Of a stretch of DNA of 49,081 bases, positions 1 to 7,336 are shown piece by piece. This DNA is from RUG11867 sp964472425. GTDB taxonomy: Bacteria; Bacillota_I; Bacilli_A; RF39; UBA660. The position numbers were made by a program, and so were the translations under genes. The stretch lies in the NCBI GenBank assembly GCA_964472425.1, contig CAYYLF010000003.1, positions 1 through 49,081 on the forward strand, read 5' to 3'. Each line of letters begins with the position of its first letter. Position 1 is the stretch's first letter. The notes beneath the pieces were generated by a model. That model had not been told where the DNA came from and did no database searches. It saw nothing but the letters and a program-made list of their open reading frames with translations.

Positions 1-44
1 CAGTGTTTGACTGGGTTTGAAAGGTTTTTTGATACAAGCAACTG

Positions 45-169
45 CAAAACTCCGGAAGTGGAACGATACCATAGGGAAACACTTAAAAAAATAATTATCC
101 CAAAACTTGGAAGTGAAATGCCTCAAAACTTGGAAGTAAAATGCCCCAAAATCTGGAAGTGATATTGTA
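45..169. repeat. 23-bp repeat array upstream of DUF4143 ATPase gene
   Basis: Three direct, gap-free 23-bp units start at 101, 124 and 147, each beginning CAAAA and carrying a GGAAGT core; a diverged fourth copy lies at 45-67, separated by 33 bp. The last unit runs into the -35 hexamer (165-170) of the ATPase promoter, so the array sits where a repressor or activator would bind. There are no unique spacers, so it is not a CRISPR array. A second array with the same 23-bp period precedes the paralogous gene near 9.1 kb. Confidence 0.8.
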
Positions 170-193
170 ATTATCACTTTTTTAGTGTATAAT
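165..193 (+). promoter_or_regulatory. SigA-type promoter of the first DUF4143 ATPase gene
   Basis: The hexamers TTGTAA (165-170) and TATAAT (188-193) are separated by 17 bp. The -35 overlaps the end of the third 23-bp repeat. A ribosome binding site AAGGAGA follows about 7 bases before the ATG at 218. Confidence 0.65.
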
Positions 194-217
194 TATCCTA
201 GATAAGGAGAATAATGA

Positions 218-1486
218 ATGGAATATGTCAAAAGGATAGTTGATGAAGAAATAGAAAAACAGCTTCAAATCGTCGGCGCACTCGCCATTAAAGGTCCCAA
301 ATGGTGTGGCAAAACGACTACAGCCAAGCAAAAAGCCAATAGCATTTTAGAACTACAAGACCCCGATAACCAAGACAATTATCTAGAGCTTGCCGACACT
401 AAGCCCTCTCTTCTACTAGAAGGAGACAAACCACGTCTTTTAGATGAATGGCAACTTGCACCCAAACTTTGGAATGCTGTACGATACTCTGTAGACAAAA
501 TAAGTATGCCCGGCCAGTATCTTCTCACAGGTTCGGCGACTCCCAAAGAAGATGCCTCTCAACATAGTGGAGTAGGAAGATTTGCTTTTATAAAGATGAA
601 ACCTATGACTTTATATGAAAGTGGTGAATCGAACGGAAAAATATCACTTGCAGACATTAAAAACGGGCAAGTAAACATCGATGGTATTAAAACAGACTTG
701 ACATACGAAAAAATAGCTTTTGCTCTTTGTCGAGGAGGATGGCCGAACTCCATTTTTCTAAAAGAAGATTTTGCCCTCGAAATTCCTAAAAACTATGTAG
801 ATGTACTATGTGAATCAGATATCTCACGTATCGATGGTATAACGCGGAATCCGAACCTCGCACGAACTATTTTGAAAGCATATGCTAGGCAAGTCTCTAC
901 TATAGGCTCCAACCAATCATTATTTCAAGACATAAGAGCTCAATACGGAGATATAAGCGAAAAAACCATAAGTGAATATTTAGAAGTCTTCAAAAAACTT
1001 TTTATAATAGAAGAAATTGAAGCATGGAATCCAAACATAAGAAGTAAAACTTCGATTAGAACATCACCCAAAAAGAGCATGATAGACCCCTCTATCGCAG
1101 TTGCAGCTTTAGGGTGTTCGCCAAAAGAACTTATGATGGATATCGAAACTTATGGGCTTTTATTCGAAAATCTAGTTGCTCGCGATTTGAGTGTCTATGT
1201 CGACTCAATAGGAGGAACATTGAAGCACTACCGAGATAGATACCAACTTGAATGTGACAACGTAGTACATTTTAAAGATGGAAGCTATGCTTTAATAGAA
1301 ACAAAACTAGGTGGAAATAGAATAAAAGAAGCAGAAGAACATCTATTAGAACTCAAAAAATTGATACTAGAAAAGGAACCTAAAATAGGAGCTCCAGCAT
1401 TCATGATGGTTATAACGGGAACAGACCTAGCATACACAACCGAGCAAGGAATACTAGTTGTTCCAATTGGATGTCTTAAAAACTAA
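218..1486 (+). CDS. AAA_14/DUF4143 ATPase
   Basis: This 422-residue protein belongs to the widespread bacterial family with an N-terminal AAA domain and a C-terminal DUF4143 region of restriction-endonuclease-like fold. The P-loop GPKWCGKT is at residues 26-33 and a Walker B-like LLDEW at about 74-78. The C-terminal part carries ECDNVV and, further on, IETKLG, the spacing expected of a PD-(D/E)XK-like core. A helix-turn-helix-like linker (around 210-260) is usual for the family. The biological role of the family is not established. It stands alone between a 23-bp repeat array and a nucleotidyltransferase gene and has a close relative at 9154-10434 sharing the unusual GPKWCGKT loop. The start follows AAGGAGA with good spacing. 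Confidence 0.85.
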   Translation: MEYVKRIVDEEIEKQLQIVGALAIKGPKWCGKTTTAKQKANSILELQDPDNQDNYLELADTKPSLLLEGDKPRLLDEWQLAPKLWNAVRYSVDKISMPGQYLLTGSATPKEDASQHSGVGRFAFIKMKPMTLYESGESNGKISLADIKNGQVNIDGIKTDLTYEKIAFALCRGGWPNSIFLKEDFALEIPKNYVDVLCESDISRIDGITRNPNLARTILKAYARQVSTIGSNQSLFQDIRAQYGDISEKTISEYLEVFKKLFIIEEIEAWNPNIRSKTSIRTSPKKSMIDPSIAVAALGCSPKELMMDIETYGLLFENLVARDLSVYVDSIGGTLKHYRDRYQLECDNVVHFKDGSYALIETKLGGNRIKEAEEHLLELKKLILEKEPKIGAPAFMMVITGTDLAYTTEQGILVVPIGCLKN

Positions 1487-1511
1487 AAAAAGAAAGAGTA
1501 GGTAGTTAAAT

Positions 1512-2255
1512 ATGAAAGGTGTAATTTTAGCAGCAGGAAAGGGTAAGAGACTTTACCCATTGACGAAAGGAATACCGAAAGTGTTGTTGCCGGTATACGA
1601 CAAACCGATGATATATTATGCACTCGACTTCATGAAAGAAGCTGGAGTGAGAGAAGTGATGATAGTAATAGCCGAAGGACAAGAGGCGATATTCACAAAC
1701 GCTCTCGGCGATGGAGCAGGATTCGGAGTCAAAATCACTTACCGCGTCCAACACGAAGTAAACGGCACGGCCGGAGCCCTAATCGCGACCAAAGATTTCA
1801 TAGAAGGAGAAGATATACTTCTATACTATGGAGACAACATCCTTTTAGGACCGAACCTTGCCGAACTAGCCCGCGAAGGAATTGCGAACACTCACGAAAA
1901 CTGTGCTTCGATGTTCGCTCTCGAAGTCGCCAATCCATCTGACTATGGAGTCTTAGAAATCTCGAAAGATGGGGTCATCATATCTCTCGAAGAAAAACCC
2001 GACGTGCCTAAGAGCAACTTCATTGCTCCAGGTATCTACTTCTATCCCGAAAATCTCACGAGCAAACTAGATTCGGTCGAACTATCACCTCGTGGCGAAT
2101 ATGAAATGACCGACGTCAACAACGATTACCTAAAAGAAAATGCCCTTCGCGCCATCATCCTCCCTAAAGAGACCCTTTGGTTCGATGCCGTAAACTTCGA
2201 AGGACTGCTCGATGCTTCCAACATAGTTCGCGATTTCAAAAAAAACAAACTATAA
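1512..2255 (+). CDS. RmlA-like sugar-phosphate nucleotidyltransferase
   Basis: The 247-residue protein opens with the signature of glucose-1-phosphate thymidylyltransferase-type enzymes: AAGKGKRLYPLTKGIPK at residues 7-23, then DKPMIYYALD. The loop YYGDNI at about 104-109 fits the metal-binding Asp, and EEKP near residue 160 is also family-typical. Such enzymes join a nucleoside triphosphate to a sugar 1-phosphate to give an NDP-sugar for surface polysaccharides. It is shorter than typical RmlA (about 290 residues), so substrate and nucleotide are uncertain (dTDP-glucose or another NDP-sugar). No other sugar-nucleotide pathway gene is adjacent. It begins 25 bp after the ATPase stop and may be partly co-transcribed with it. 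Confidence 0.8.
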   Translation: MKGVILAAGKGKRLYPLTKGIPKVLLPVYDKPMIYYALDFMKEAGVREVMIVIAEGQEAIFTNALGDGAGFGVKITYRVQHEVNGTAGALIATKDFIEGEDILLYYGDNILLGPNLAELAREGIANTHENCASMFALEVANPSDYGVLEISKDGVIISLEEKPDVPKSNFIAPGIYFYPENLTSKLDSVELSPRGEYEMTDVNNDYLKENALRAIILPKETLWFDAVNFEGLLDASNIVRDFKKNKL

Positions 2256-2265
2256 AAAGCCTAAT

Positions 2266-2294
2266 GGTATTCCCGATTATCTTATCGGGATACC
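2266..2294 (+). terminator. Hairpin after the nucleotidyltransferase gene
   Basis: An 11-bp stem with one bulged T (left arm 2266-2277, right arm 2284-2294) and a 6-nt loop lies just after the stop. There is no U-tract downstream, so it may be a weak terminator or an mRNA-end hairpin. Confidence 0.45.
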
Positions 2295-2304
2295 CCTCGT
2301 CGAT

Positions 2305-2333
2305 TTGACTTATTGCACAAAATATAGTATAAA
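2305..2333 (+). promoter_or_regulatory. SigA-type promoter for the cyclophilin-gtrA pair
   Basis: TTGACT (2305-2310), a 17-bp spacer and TATAAA (2328-2333), followed by GGGAGA and the ATG at 2358. Confidence 0.65.
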
Positions 2334-2357
2334 TATATGGGAGAATAGTGATTAAAA

Positions 2358-2939
2358 ATGAAAAAGAAATTGTTGTTTATTATCTTCATGGTCGGAGTAG
2401 TCGTCTGTCTTTCTGGATGTGGAAACAAAGACGAAGAACAAAAGACCTACAATGTCGAAATAACCGTCAAAGATATGGGAGTAATCAAAGTCGAACTCGA
2501 CGCCGAGCAAGCTCCTATTACGGTCAAAAACTTCGTAAATCTCGTCGAAGATGGCTTCTATGATGGTCTCACTTTCCATCGCGTCATCGAAAACTTTATG
2601 ATACAAGGAGGAGACCCAAATGCTAACGGCACAGGTGGCTCCGGTAAGACCATAAAAGGTGAATTCTCATCGAACGGAGTCAAAAACGAAATAGAACACA
2701 ACCGTGGGACCATATCGATGGCGAGAAGCAACGACCCTGACAGTGCCAGTTCGCAATTCTTTATAGTGCACAAAGACAGTCCGCACCTAAACGGAGACTA
2801 TGCGGCCTTTGGCCACGTGACCGAAGGGATGGACGTAGTCGACAAGATTGCTCAAAACACTCCAGTACTAGTCGGAAGAGACGGTTTAGTTGCCAAAGAA
2901 GACCAACCGATAATCGAATCGATAAAGTTGATCGAATAA
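2358..2939 (+). CDS. Cyclophilin-type peptidyl-prolyl isomerase lipoprotein
   Basis: The 193-residue product begins with a lipoprotein signal peptide (MKKK, hydrophobic core, lipobox LSGC with Cys about residue 21), so it should be anchored on the outer face of the membrane. The rest is a bacterial cyclophilin domain: TVKNFVNLVEDGFYDGLTFH, then VIENFMIQGGDPNANGTGG and SQFFI are the hallmark segments around the active site, including the catalytic Arg of FHRVI. It would speed proline isomerisation during folding of exported proteins, alongside the parvulin-type PrsA encoded at 14-15 kb. The gtrA-like gene follows after 13 bp, so the two form an operon. Confidence 0.92.
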   Translation: MKKKLLFIIFMVGVVVCLSGCGNKDEEQKTYNVEITVKDMGVIKVELDAEQAPITVKNFVNLVEDGFYDGLTFHRVIENFMIQGGDPNANGTGGSGKTIKGEFSSNGVKNEIEHNRGTISMARSNDPDSASSQFFIVHKDSPHLNGDYAAFGHVTEGMDVVDKIAQNTPVLVGRDGLVAKEDQPIIESIKLIE

Positions 2940-2952
2940 AATGAGGTAAAAT

Positions 2953-3381
2953 ATGATAAACGAAGTTAAAAAACTGTACAAAAAATACGAAGAGATAATC
3001 AATTACGTAATCGTCGGAGGTCTCACCACCGTCGTCAGCCTCGGAAGCTATTATCTGTGTGTCCTGACCGTGTTCGACCCCGAAAATGTCGTTCTCTTAC
3101 AATGCGCAAACATCATCTCGTGGATTCTATCTGTTACCTTCGCTTTCTTTGCCAACAAAAAATACGTTTTCAAAAGCAAAAATGCGAATGTAGCCGAAGA
3201 AGCATCCAAGTTCTATGGAGCCAGACTCGCGACGTTGGGAATCGACATGCTATTCATGTTCTTGACCGTGACGGTCCTCCACTGGAACGACAAAATCATG
3301 AAGATAATAGCGCAAGTCGTAATTCTAATACTCAACTACCTCATAAGCAAATTCATCGTATTTATCAAAAAAAGCGATTGA
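2953..3381 (+). CDS. GtrA family membrane protein
   Basis: This 142-residue protein has four predicted membrane segments and the GtrA pattern: YVIVGGLTTVVSLGSYYLC in the first helix, NIISWILSVTFAFFANKKYVF after the second, and a basic C-terminus. GtrA-like proteins help transfer lipid-linked sugars across the membrane for decoration of surface polymers or O-antigen. The ribosome binding site is GAGGT, 13 bp after the cyclophilin stop, so it is the second gene of that operon. No glycosyltransferase partner is adjacent; the nucleotidyltransferase upstream could be functionally related, but that is inference. Confidence 0.9.
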   Translation: MINEVKKLYKKYEEIINYVIVGGLTTVVSLGSYYLCVLTVFDPENVVLLQCANIISWILSVTFAFFANKKYVFKSKNANVAEEASKFYGARLATLGIDMLFMFLTVTVLHWNDKIMKIIAQVVILILNYLISKFIVFIKKSD

Positions 3382-3383
3382 CG

Positions 3384-3406
3384 AAAAGACCGAAAGGCCT
3401 TTTTTC
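3384..3406 (+). terminator. Rho-independent terminator after gtrA-like gene
   Basis: Stem AAAAGACC / GGCCTTTT with a GAAA tetraloop and a T-run, starting 3 bp after the stop codon. Confidence 0.85.
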
Positions 3407-3467
3407 TATGAATGAAATGACCGAAAGACGCCCATAATATAAAAGAAAAGAAAAAACTTTTCAAAAA

Positions 3468-3494
3468 TTAGCACTTTATGTTGACAAGTGCTAA
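3468..3494 (+). promoter_or_regulatory. CIRCE operator (HrcA binding site)
   Basis: A perfect inverted repeat TTAGCACTT-N9-AAGTGCTAA, differing from the CIRCE consensus by one symmetrical base pair. It overlaps the -35 of the hsp20 promoter. CIRCE is the operator of the heat-shock repressor HrcA, so the downstream gene should be induced by heat. Confidence 0.93.
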
Positions 3495-3509
3495 TAAAAG
3501 TGGTAAGAT
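3481..3509 (+). promoter_or_regulatory. SigA-type promoter of hsp20
   Basis: Perfect TTGACA (3481-3486), 17-bp spacer and TAAGAT (3504-3509). The -35 lies inside the CIRCE dyad, which explains repression by steric block. Confidence 0.88.
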
Positions 3510-3533
3510 TATATCAGAAAGGTGATGGAAAAT

Positions 3534-3926
3534 ATGAATTTAATTCCTAGAAAATATTATTTTGGAGATGATTTCTTTGACGATTTCTTTGAACCTGCCT
3601 TAAAGGACCAAATGAAATGCGACGTATATGAGAAAGATGGAAATTACCACATCGAGTTGGACGTTCCAGGATACGATAAAGAGGACATAAACCTCGAGTG
3701 TGACAATGGTTACCTCACTATTTCGGCAACTAAAACTTCCGAGGATAACGACGAAGGCAAAAACTACATTCGTCGCGAAAGAAGAATGGGAAGCTTCAGT
3801 CGTTCATTCTACGTAGGAGACGTCGAGCCTGAGGAAATAGAAGCCGAATTCAAGAAGGGTACTTTGACAGTAGTCGTTCCTAAAATCGACGAAAAACCTA
3901 CCAAAAAACAAATTACGATTAAATAA
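3534..3926 (+). CDS. Small heat-shock protein, Hsp20/alpha-crystallin family
   Basis: The alpha-crystallin domain occupies most of the ~130-residue protein: DVYEKDGNYHIELDVPGYDKED at its start, ERRMGSFSRSFYVG in the middle and a final FKKGTLTVVVPK strand. It holds unfolded proteins in a refoldable state during stress. The start is taken as the ATG at 3534, 9 bases after AGAAAGGTGA; in-frame GTG 3522 and ATG 3525 lie inside that ribosome binding site. It is a single-gene unit between a CIRCE-controlled promoter and its own terminator. Heat control of an Hsp20 directly by CIRCE is less common than for groESL or dnaK in Bacilli. Confidence 0.93.
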   Translation: MNLIPRKYYFGDDFFDDFFEPALKDQMKCDVYEKDGNYHIELDVPGYDKEDINLECDNGYLTISATKTSEDNDEGKNYIRRERRMGSFSRSFYVGDVEPEEIEAEFKKGTLTVVVPKIDEKPTKKQITIK

Positions 3927-3929
3927 GAG

Positions 3930-3953
3930 AAAAGTTCCGAAAGGGACTTTTTC
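3930..3953 (+). terminator. Rho-independent terminator of hsp20
   Basis: Stem AAAAGTTCC / GGGACTTTT closing on a GAAA tetraloop, followed by T's, immediately after the stop codon. Confidence 0.85.
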
Positions 3954-4018
3954 TAATGCGCCACTTCGATTTGCAAATCTCCAAAAAATTGTTTTTATAT
4001 TTGACGTATAATTTATAG

Positions 4019-4137
4019 AAGAGAAGGCCATAATAAAAATGTAGATAAGTTAAGTATCTACACTCGGCTTCAAAACCGTTTCATTTGGCTCTTATGCCAC
4101 GAGTAAAGAGGGACACGAATTTGTCTCTTTTTACTTA
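4019..4137 (+). ncRNA. Candidate stand-alone structured small RNA
   Basis: Between two terminated genes lies about 290 bp with no ORF but dense secondary structure. A -10 box TATAAT (4007-4012) predicts a start near 4019, although no good -35 is visible. The RNA would then hold a perfect 7-bp hairpin (4041-4047 with 4055-4061), a three-way junction closed by ACTCG (4062-4066) and CGAGT (4100-4104) with two inner hairpins (around 4066-4077 and 4087-4099), and a terminator hairpin with T-run (4104-4136). The following tsaE gene has its own promoter after the terminator, so this is not simply its leader. It matches no riboswitch, tRNA, SRP RNA or 6S signature that I know. Confidence 0.6.
4104..4137 (+). 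terminator. Terminator of the candidate small RNA
   Basis: Stem AAAGAG(GG)ACA / TGTCTCTTT with a two-base bulge, followed by a T-run; it ends about 35 bp before the tsaE promoter. Confidence 0.75.
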
Positions 4138-4170
4138 CCAAAATAATTTACAAATTCGTAGTAAAAGATG

Positions 4171-4200
4171 TTGACCTTTATACAGAATATTGTATATAAT
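4171..4200 (+). promoter_or_regulatory. SigA-type promoter of tsaE
   Basis: TTGACC (4171-4176) and TATAAT (4195-4200) with an 18-bp spacer; the ATG follows 20 bp later behind AGGTGA. Confidence 0.7.
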
Positions 4201-4219
4201 TGTTATAGGTGAGTAAAAA

Positions 4220-4681
4220 ATGGAAACAGAATATAAATACACTAGTCATAATGAACAAGATACTATGGAACTAGCTCAAAACATGGAATCAGAAAAATTT
4301 CCGAATATGGTCATCTGCTTGAAAGGTGAACTCGGAAGTGGCAAAACGGTCTTTGTCAAAGGGTTTGCTCAATCTTTGGGAATAGAAGAAAACATCACGA
4401 GTCCGACATTTACTCTTGTTAAAGAATATCACACCGGTGAAATGCCTCTATTCCACATGGACGTCTATAGACTCGAAGACGGTGACGACGGCTCTATAGG
4501 ACTTCAAGATTATTTCACTAAAGGCGGAGTAACTATTATAGAATGGTCCGACCTCATCAAAGACTCTCTTCCAGATGAAAGACTCGAAATTAAGTTCAAA
4601 GTTATCGATGAAGAAACGAGAGTACTAATCTTCACTCCATATGGAGAACAATACGAAGATTTACTAAGCGCCGTATTATAG
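4220..4681 (+). CDS. tsaE: TsaE, ATPase of tRNA t6A37 synthesis
   Basis: At 153 residues this is a normal-length TsaE (YjeE). The P-loop GELGSGKT is at about residues 39-46, followed by TSPTFTLVKEY and the conserved HMDVYRLEDG and IIEWSD segments. TsaE binds the TsaB-TsaD complex and hydrolyses ATP to reset it during threonylcarbamoyl transfer to adenosine 37 of ANN-decoding tRNAs. It has its own promoter and a terminator overlapping its stop codon, so it is separate from tsaB-rimI-tsaD just downstream; many Bacilli instead co-transcribe all four. Confidence 0.96.
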   Translation: METEYKYTSHNEQDTMELAQNMESEKFPNMVICLKGELGSGKTVFVKGFAQSLGIEENITSPTFTLVKEYHTGEMPLFHMDVYRLEDGDDGSIGLQDYFTKGGVTIIEWSDLIKDSLPDERLEIKFKVIDEETRVLIFTPYGEQYEDLLSAVL

Positions 4682-4700
4682 AGTTTACTCTATTTTTTTT
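4678..4700 (+). terminator. Rho-independent terminator of tsaE
   Basis: Perfect 6-bp stem ATAGAG / CTCTAT with a TTTA loop and a run of eight or more T's; it overlaps the last codon and the stop. Confidence 0.9.
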
Positions 4701-4741
4701 TGTCGAAATGCGATATAATATAGGCGTTTGGAGGGATAATT

Positions 4742-5305
4742 ATGCCTAAACTTTTTATAGACACCCACAGTGAGATGGTTACAATAGCTATTGCAAAAGA
4801 TGATGAGGTACAAAAGATAGAAAAGAAAAGTGAACGTAGCCACAGTGAAGTCGTCGTCCCATCGCTAGACGAAATACTCAAAAAATCCGAAATCGAACTA
4901 TCCGACCTCGACGAGATAATCGTCGTAAACGGTCCAGGAAGCTTCACAGGCGTGAGAATAGGTGTGACCATTGCCAAAACCATCGCTTACAGTCTTTCGA
5001 TTCCGATTAAGACCATCACTTCGCTCGAAATGTATGGAGTATCGGCAGACGAAGACTTCGACCTCGTGACAATCGAAGACTCCAAAGGCGTCTATTCGGC
5101 CCACAAAATAAACGGAGAATACGTCGAATACATGTATCTAAGACGCTCCGAATTTGAAGAATATGTTCAAAAAAACAGATTTACCATTTTGCCTAAACGA
5201 CAAATAGACATACCTAAAATAATCGAATATGCCAAAATCAAAGAATTCACCAACCCACACAAAGTAAATCCTATATACATAAAGGAAATAGATGCATTGA
5301 AATGA
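4742..5305 (+). CDS. tsaB: TsaB, scaffold of the t6A37 transferase complex
   Basis: The N-terminal half shows the ASKHA fold of TsaB: LFIDTHSEMVTIAI, SEVVVPSLDEILKKS, and the near-invariant VNGPGSFTGVRIGV (residues about 61-74). TsaB is a catalytically inactive paralogue of TsaD that dimerises with it. At 187 residues it is shorter than the usual 220-240, the C-terminal lobe being reduced. It is the first gene of the tsaB-rimI-tsaD operon and overlaps rimI by 4 bp (ATGA). Confidence 0.94.
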   Translation: MPKLFIDTHSEMVTIAIAKDDEVQKIEKKSERSHSEVVVPSLDEILKKSEIELSDLDEIIVVNGPGSFTGVRIGVTIAKTIAYSLSIPIKTITSLEMYGVSADEDFDLVTIEDSKGVYSAHKINGEYVEYMYLRRSEFEEYVQKNRFTILPKRQIDIPKIIEYAKIKEFTNPHKVNPIYIKEIDALK

Positions 5306-5712
5306 TAGAAGAACTCTCGATTACTCATAAAGACCGCATAAATGCCCTCGGCAAAACTTTGAGTCCTACCTACGATATTTCCAAAAGAGGAGAACTCGAA
5401 CGAATCCTCGTCTATACCAAGCAAGACGAAGCGATAGGATTCGTTCAATACTCGAAAATTTACGAGACTATCGACATCCTCTACATAGTAGTCGATTGCC
5501 ACTACCGAAGACTCGGCATAGGTAGAGAACTAATCGAACACTTAGAAAGAGACCTCGACGTCGAACACATCATGCTAGAGGTTCGCGTCACGAACGCCGA
5601 AGCCATATCTTTCTACGAAAAACTCGGATTCAAAAAAATTAGACCTATCCCCAACTACTATAAAAATGGCGAAGATGCCCTTGCTATGGGAAAAGACATC
5701 GATAGAAAATAA
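5302..5712 (+). CDS. rimI: RimI-like GNAT N-acetyltransferase
   Basis: The 136-residue protein has the GNAT acetyl-CoA site: IVVDCHYRRLGIGRELIEHL (Q/R-x-x-G-x-G/A equivalent RRLGIG) and VRVTNAEAISFYEKLGFKKI, with the C-terminal YYKNGEDALAM typical of RimI. RimI acetylates the N-terminus of ribosomal protein bS18 and perhaps others. Its position between tsaB and tsaD, with a 4-bp overlap to the former and 18 bp to the latter, is the classic arrangement and supports the call. Confidence 0.9.
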   Translation: MIEELSITHKDRINALGKTLSPTYDISKRGELERILVYTKQDEAIGFVQYSKIYETIDILYIVVDCHYRRLGIGRELIEHLERDLDVEHIMLEVRVTNAEAISFYEKLGFKKIRPIPNYYKNGEDALAMGKDIDRK

Positions 5713-5730
5713 CTGAAAGGAATGAACCTT

Positions 5731-6750
5731 ATGAAAAAAGATACATACATACTAGGAATAGAATCCAGTTGTGACGAGACGAGCATCTCGATTGTCAAAA
5801 ACGGATGCGAAGACATTTACACCTGTGTCGCAACTCAGATGGACACGCACGCCGAATTTGGAGGAGTCGTTCCCGAAATCGCCAGTCGCATGCACACCGA
5901 GAGTATCACTTTCGTTCTCGAAGACGTAATCAAAAATTCTGGCATAACATGGGACGAGATAGATGCCATAGCAGTCACTTATGCACCCGGTCTCATGGGC
6001 TGTCTATTGGTCGGTCTCGAATTCGCGAAAACCTTAGCCCTCATCCACCAAAAACCGCTCATAGGAGTACACCACATAGCAGGTCACATATATGCGAACA
6101 ATCTCACAGAAAAAATAGAATTTCCATCGCTCGGACTAGTCGTAAGTGGAGGTCACACCGAACTGATTATCATGAAGGATGATTACGACTTCGAAGTGTT
6201 GGGCACGACTCTCGACGATGCGGTCGGAGAATGCTTCGACAAGATAGCCCGCGTCATCGGACTAAAGTATCCCGGTGGGCCGAACATCGAGAAACGCGCT
6301 AAAGAGGGAAAGCACACCTACGACCTTCCAGTGCCGATGAACGACGACTCTTTAAACTTCTCCTATAGTGGTCTCAAAAGCTACATCATAAACCTCGTTC
6401 ATAACGAAACGCAAAGAGGAAAAAAAATAAATGTCGAAGACCTCGCTTGTTCTTTCCAAGACGTTGCCGTCGACGAACTCGTTCGAAAAACCGAGCTAGC
6501 TATCGAACGTTATGACCTAAAACGCCTTATAGTCGCCGGTGGAGTGAGTGCCAACAACTTCCTCCGCGAAAAACTGTCCGAAATGTGCAAACGACATGAG
6601 GTGCATCTGTCCGTTCCGCCTTTCAAATACTGCACGGACAATGCGACCATGATTGCGGCTGCCGCTTATCCCTTATATCAAAAAGGCAACTTCGCCGACT
6701 TTTCGTTAAACGCCAAAAGCCACGAATACTTTTTCGACAAAAAAGACTAA
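5731..6750 (+). CDS. tsaD: TsaD, tRNA t6A37 threonylcarbamoyltransferase
   Basis: This is a full-length TsaD (about 339 residues) with the signature ILGIESSCDETSISIV at the N-terminus, the metal-binding HIAGH near residue 115, LVVSGGHTELI, and YPGGPNIEK, plus the C-terminal VAGGVSANNFLREKL and DNATMIAAAAY. It transfers the threonylcarbamoyl group onto A37 of tRNA in complex with TsaB and TsaE. The start is taken as ATG 5731, 9 bases after AAAGGA; the upstream ATG at 5722 touches that site. Confidence 0.97.
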   Translation: MKKDTYILGIESSCDETSISIVKNGCEDIYTCVATQMDTHAEFGGVVPEIASRMHTESITFVLEDVIKNSGITWDEIDAIAVTYAPGLMGCLLVGLEFAKTLALIHQKPLIGVHHIAGHIYANNLTEKIEFPSLGLVVSGGHTELIIMKDDYDFEVLGTTLDDAVGECFDKIARVIGLKYPGGPNIEKRAKEGKHTYDLPVPMNDDSLNFSYSGLKSYIINLVHNETQRGKKINVEDLACSFQDVAVDELVRKTELAIERYDLKRLIVAGGVSANNFLREKLSEMCKRHEVHLSVPPFKYCTDNATMIAAAAYPLYQKGNFADFSLNAKSHEYFFDKKD

Positions 6751-6751
6751 T

Positions 6752-6780
6752 TGCATTAACGTATAAAATATAGTAAAATT
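6752..6780 (+). promoter_or_regulatory. SigA-type promoter of the 6797-8980 operon
   Basis: TTGCAT (6752-6757), 17-bp spacer, TAAAAT (6775-6780). Confidence 0.55.
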
Positions 6781-6796
6781 ACGATAGGTGAAAATG

Positions 6797-7324
6797 ATGG
6801 ACGATAAAAACTTTTTCGTAGTAGCAGTCACCGTGGCGTTCGCCGTACCGGTTGTTTTTGGGGGACTGTACTTTTGTAGTCTCGCTAACACTAGCAATGC
6901 GAACGACCACATAGCCAAACTAGAAAATCGAAGGGAACTCCTTTTCTTCGGAAAAGACACCATCGCCGACGTGTCAAACGAAATTATTTCGGATGGCGAC
7001 TACGAAACAGCAAACTACATCGATTTCGAAATAGACTATGCCGCCGGCCCCGAAGATGCGACCACGTACAGCCTCGTCCTCAAAGACATCGAAACTGCGA
7101 AAAGAATCGACAAAAAAAACTACACCTGGCGACTGACTCAAAAAAATGAAAAAACGAATTTTTACGACCTCGTCTCGTTTGGAACCTTCTCACCGACGAA
7201 TTCTCACATCACCCTAGGGACATTCCAACTGACTAAAAACGAATCCCATAACTTCAGAATATATTATTATCTCAATTCGGAAGTTACCAAAAACGATTTG
7301 GTAGCCCAAATCGCAATAGAATAG
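6797..7324 (+). CDS. Exported or membrane-anchored protein, unknown function
   Basis: I do not recognise a named family. One N-terminal hydrophobic segment (about residues 8-27) is followed by roughly 145 polar residues rich in beta-strand patterns ending in GTFQLTKNESHNFRIYYYL, which suggests an extracellular beta-sandwich held by an N-terminal anchor. The layout recalls small TasA/SipW-associated surface proteins, and the decayed gene at 38480 has a related layout, but this is inference. The start is taken as ATG 6797 (6 bases after AGGTG); ATG 6794 is possible. It is the first gene of an operon with the ZIP transporter (12 bp on) and the SDR gene. Confidence 0.75.
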   Translation: MDDKNFFVVAVTVAFAVPVVFGGLYFCSLANTSNANDHIAKLENRRELLFFGKDTIADVSNEIISDGDYETANYIDFEIDYAAGPEDATTYSLVLKDIETAKRIDKKNYTWRLTQKNEKTNFYDLVSFGTFSPTNSHITLGTFQLTKNESHNFRIYYYLNSEVTKNDLVAQIAIE

Positions 7325-7336
7325 GAGTACATTTAT

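Noticed and set aside
101..169. CRISPR array
   Set aside because: Units are contiguous, 23 bp long and without unique spacers; no cas genes are in the window.
3522..3533. GTG 3522 or ATG 3525 as hsp20 start
   Set aside because: Both lie inside the AGAAAGGTGA ribosome binding site that fits ATG 3534.
4062..4104. Possible selenocysteine tRNA because of a GGCTTCAAAACC loop
   Set aside because: The stems do not form a cloverleaf, there is no acceptor stem or T-loop motif, and a terminator follows directly.
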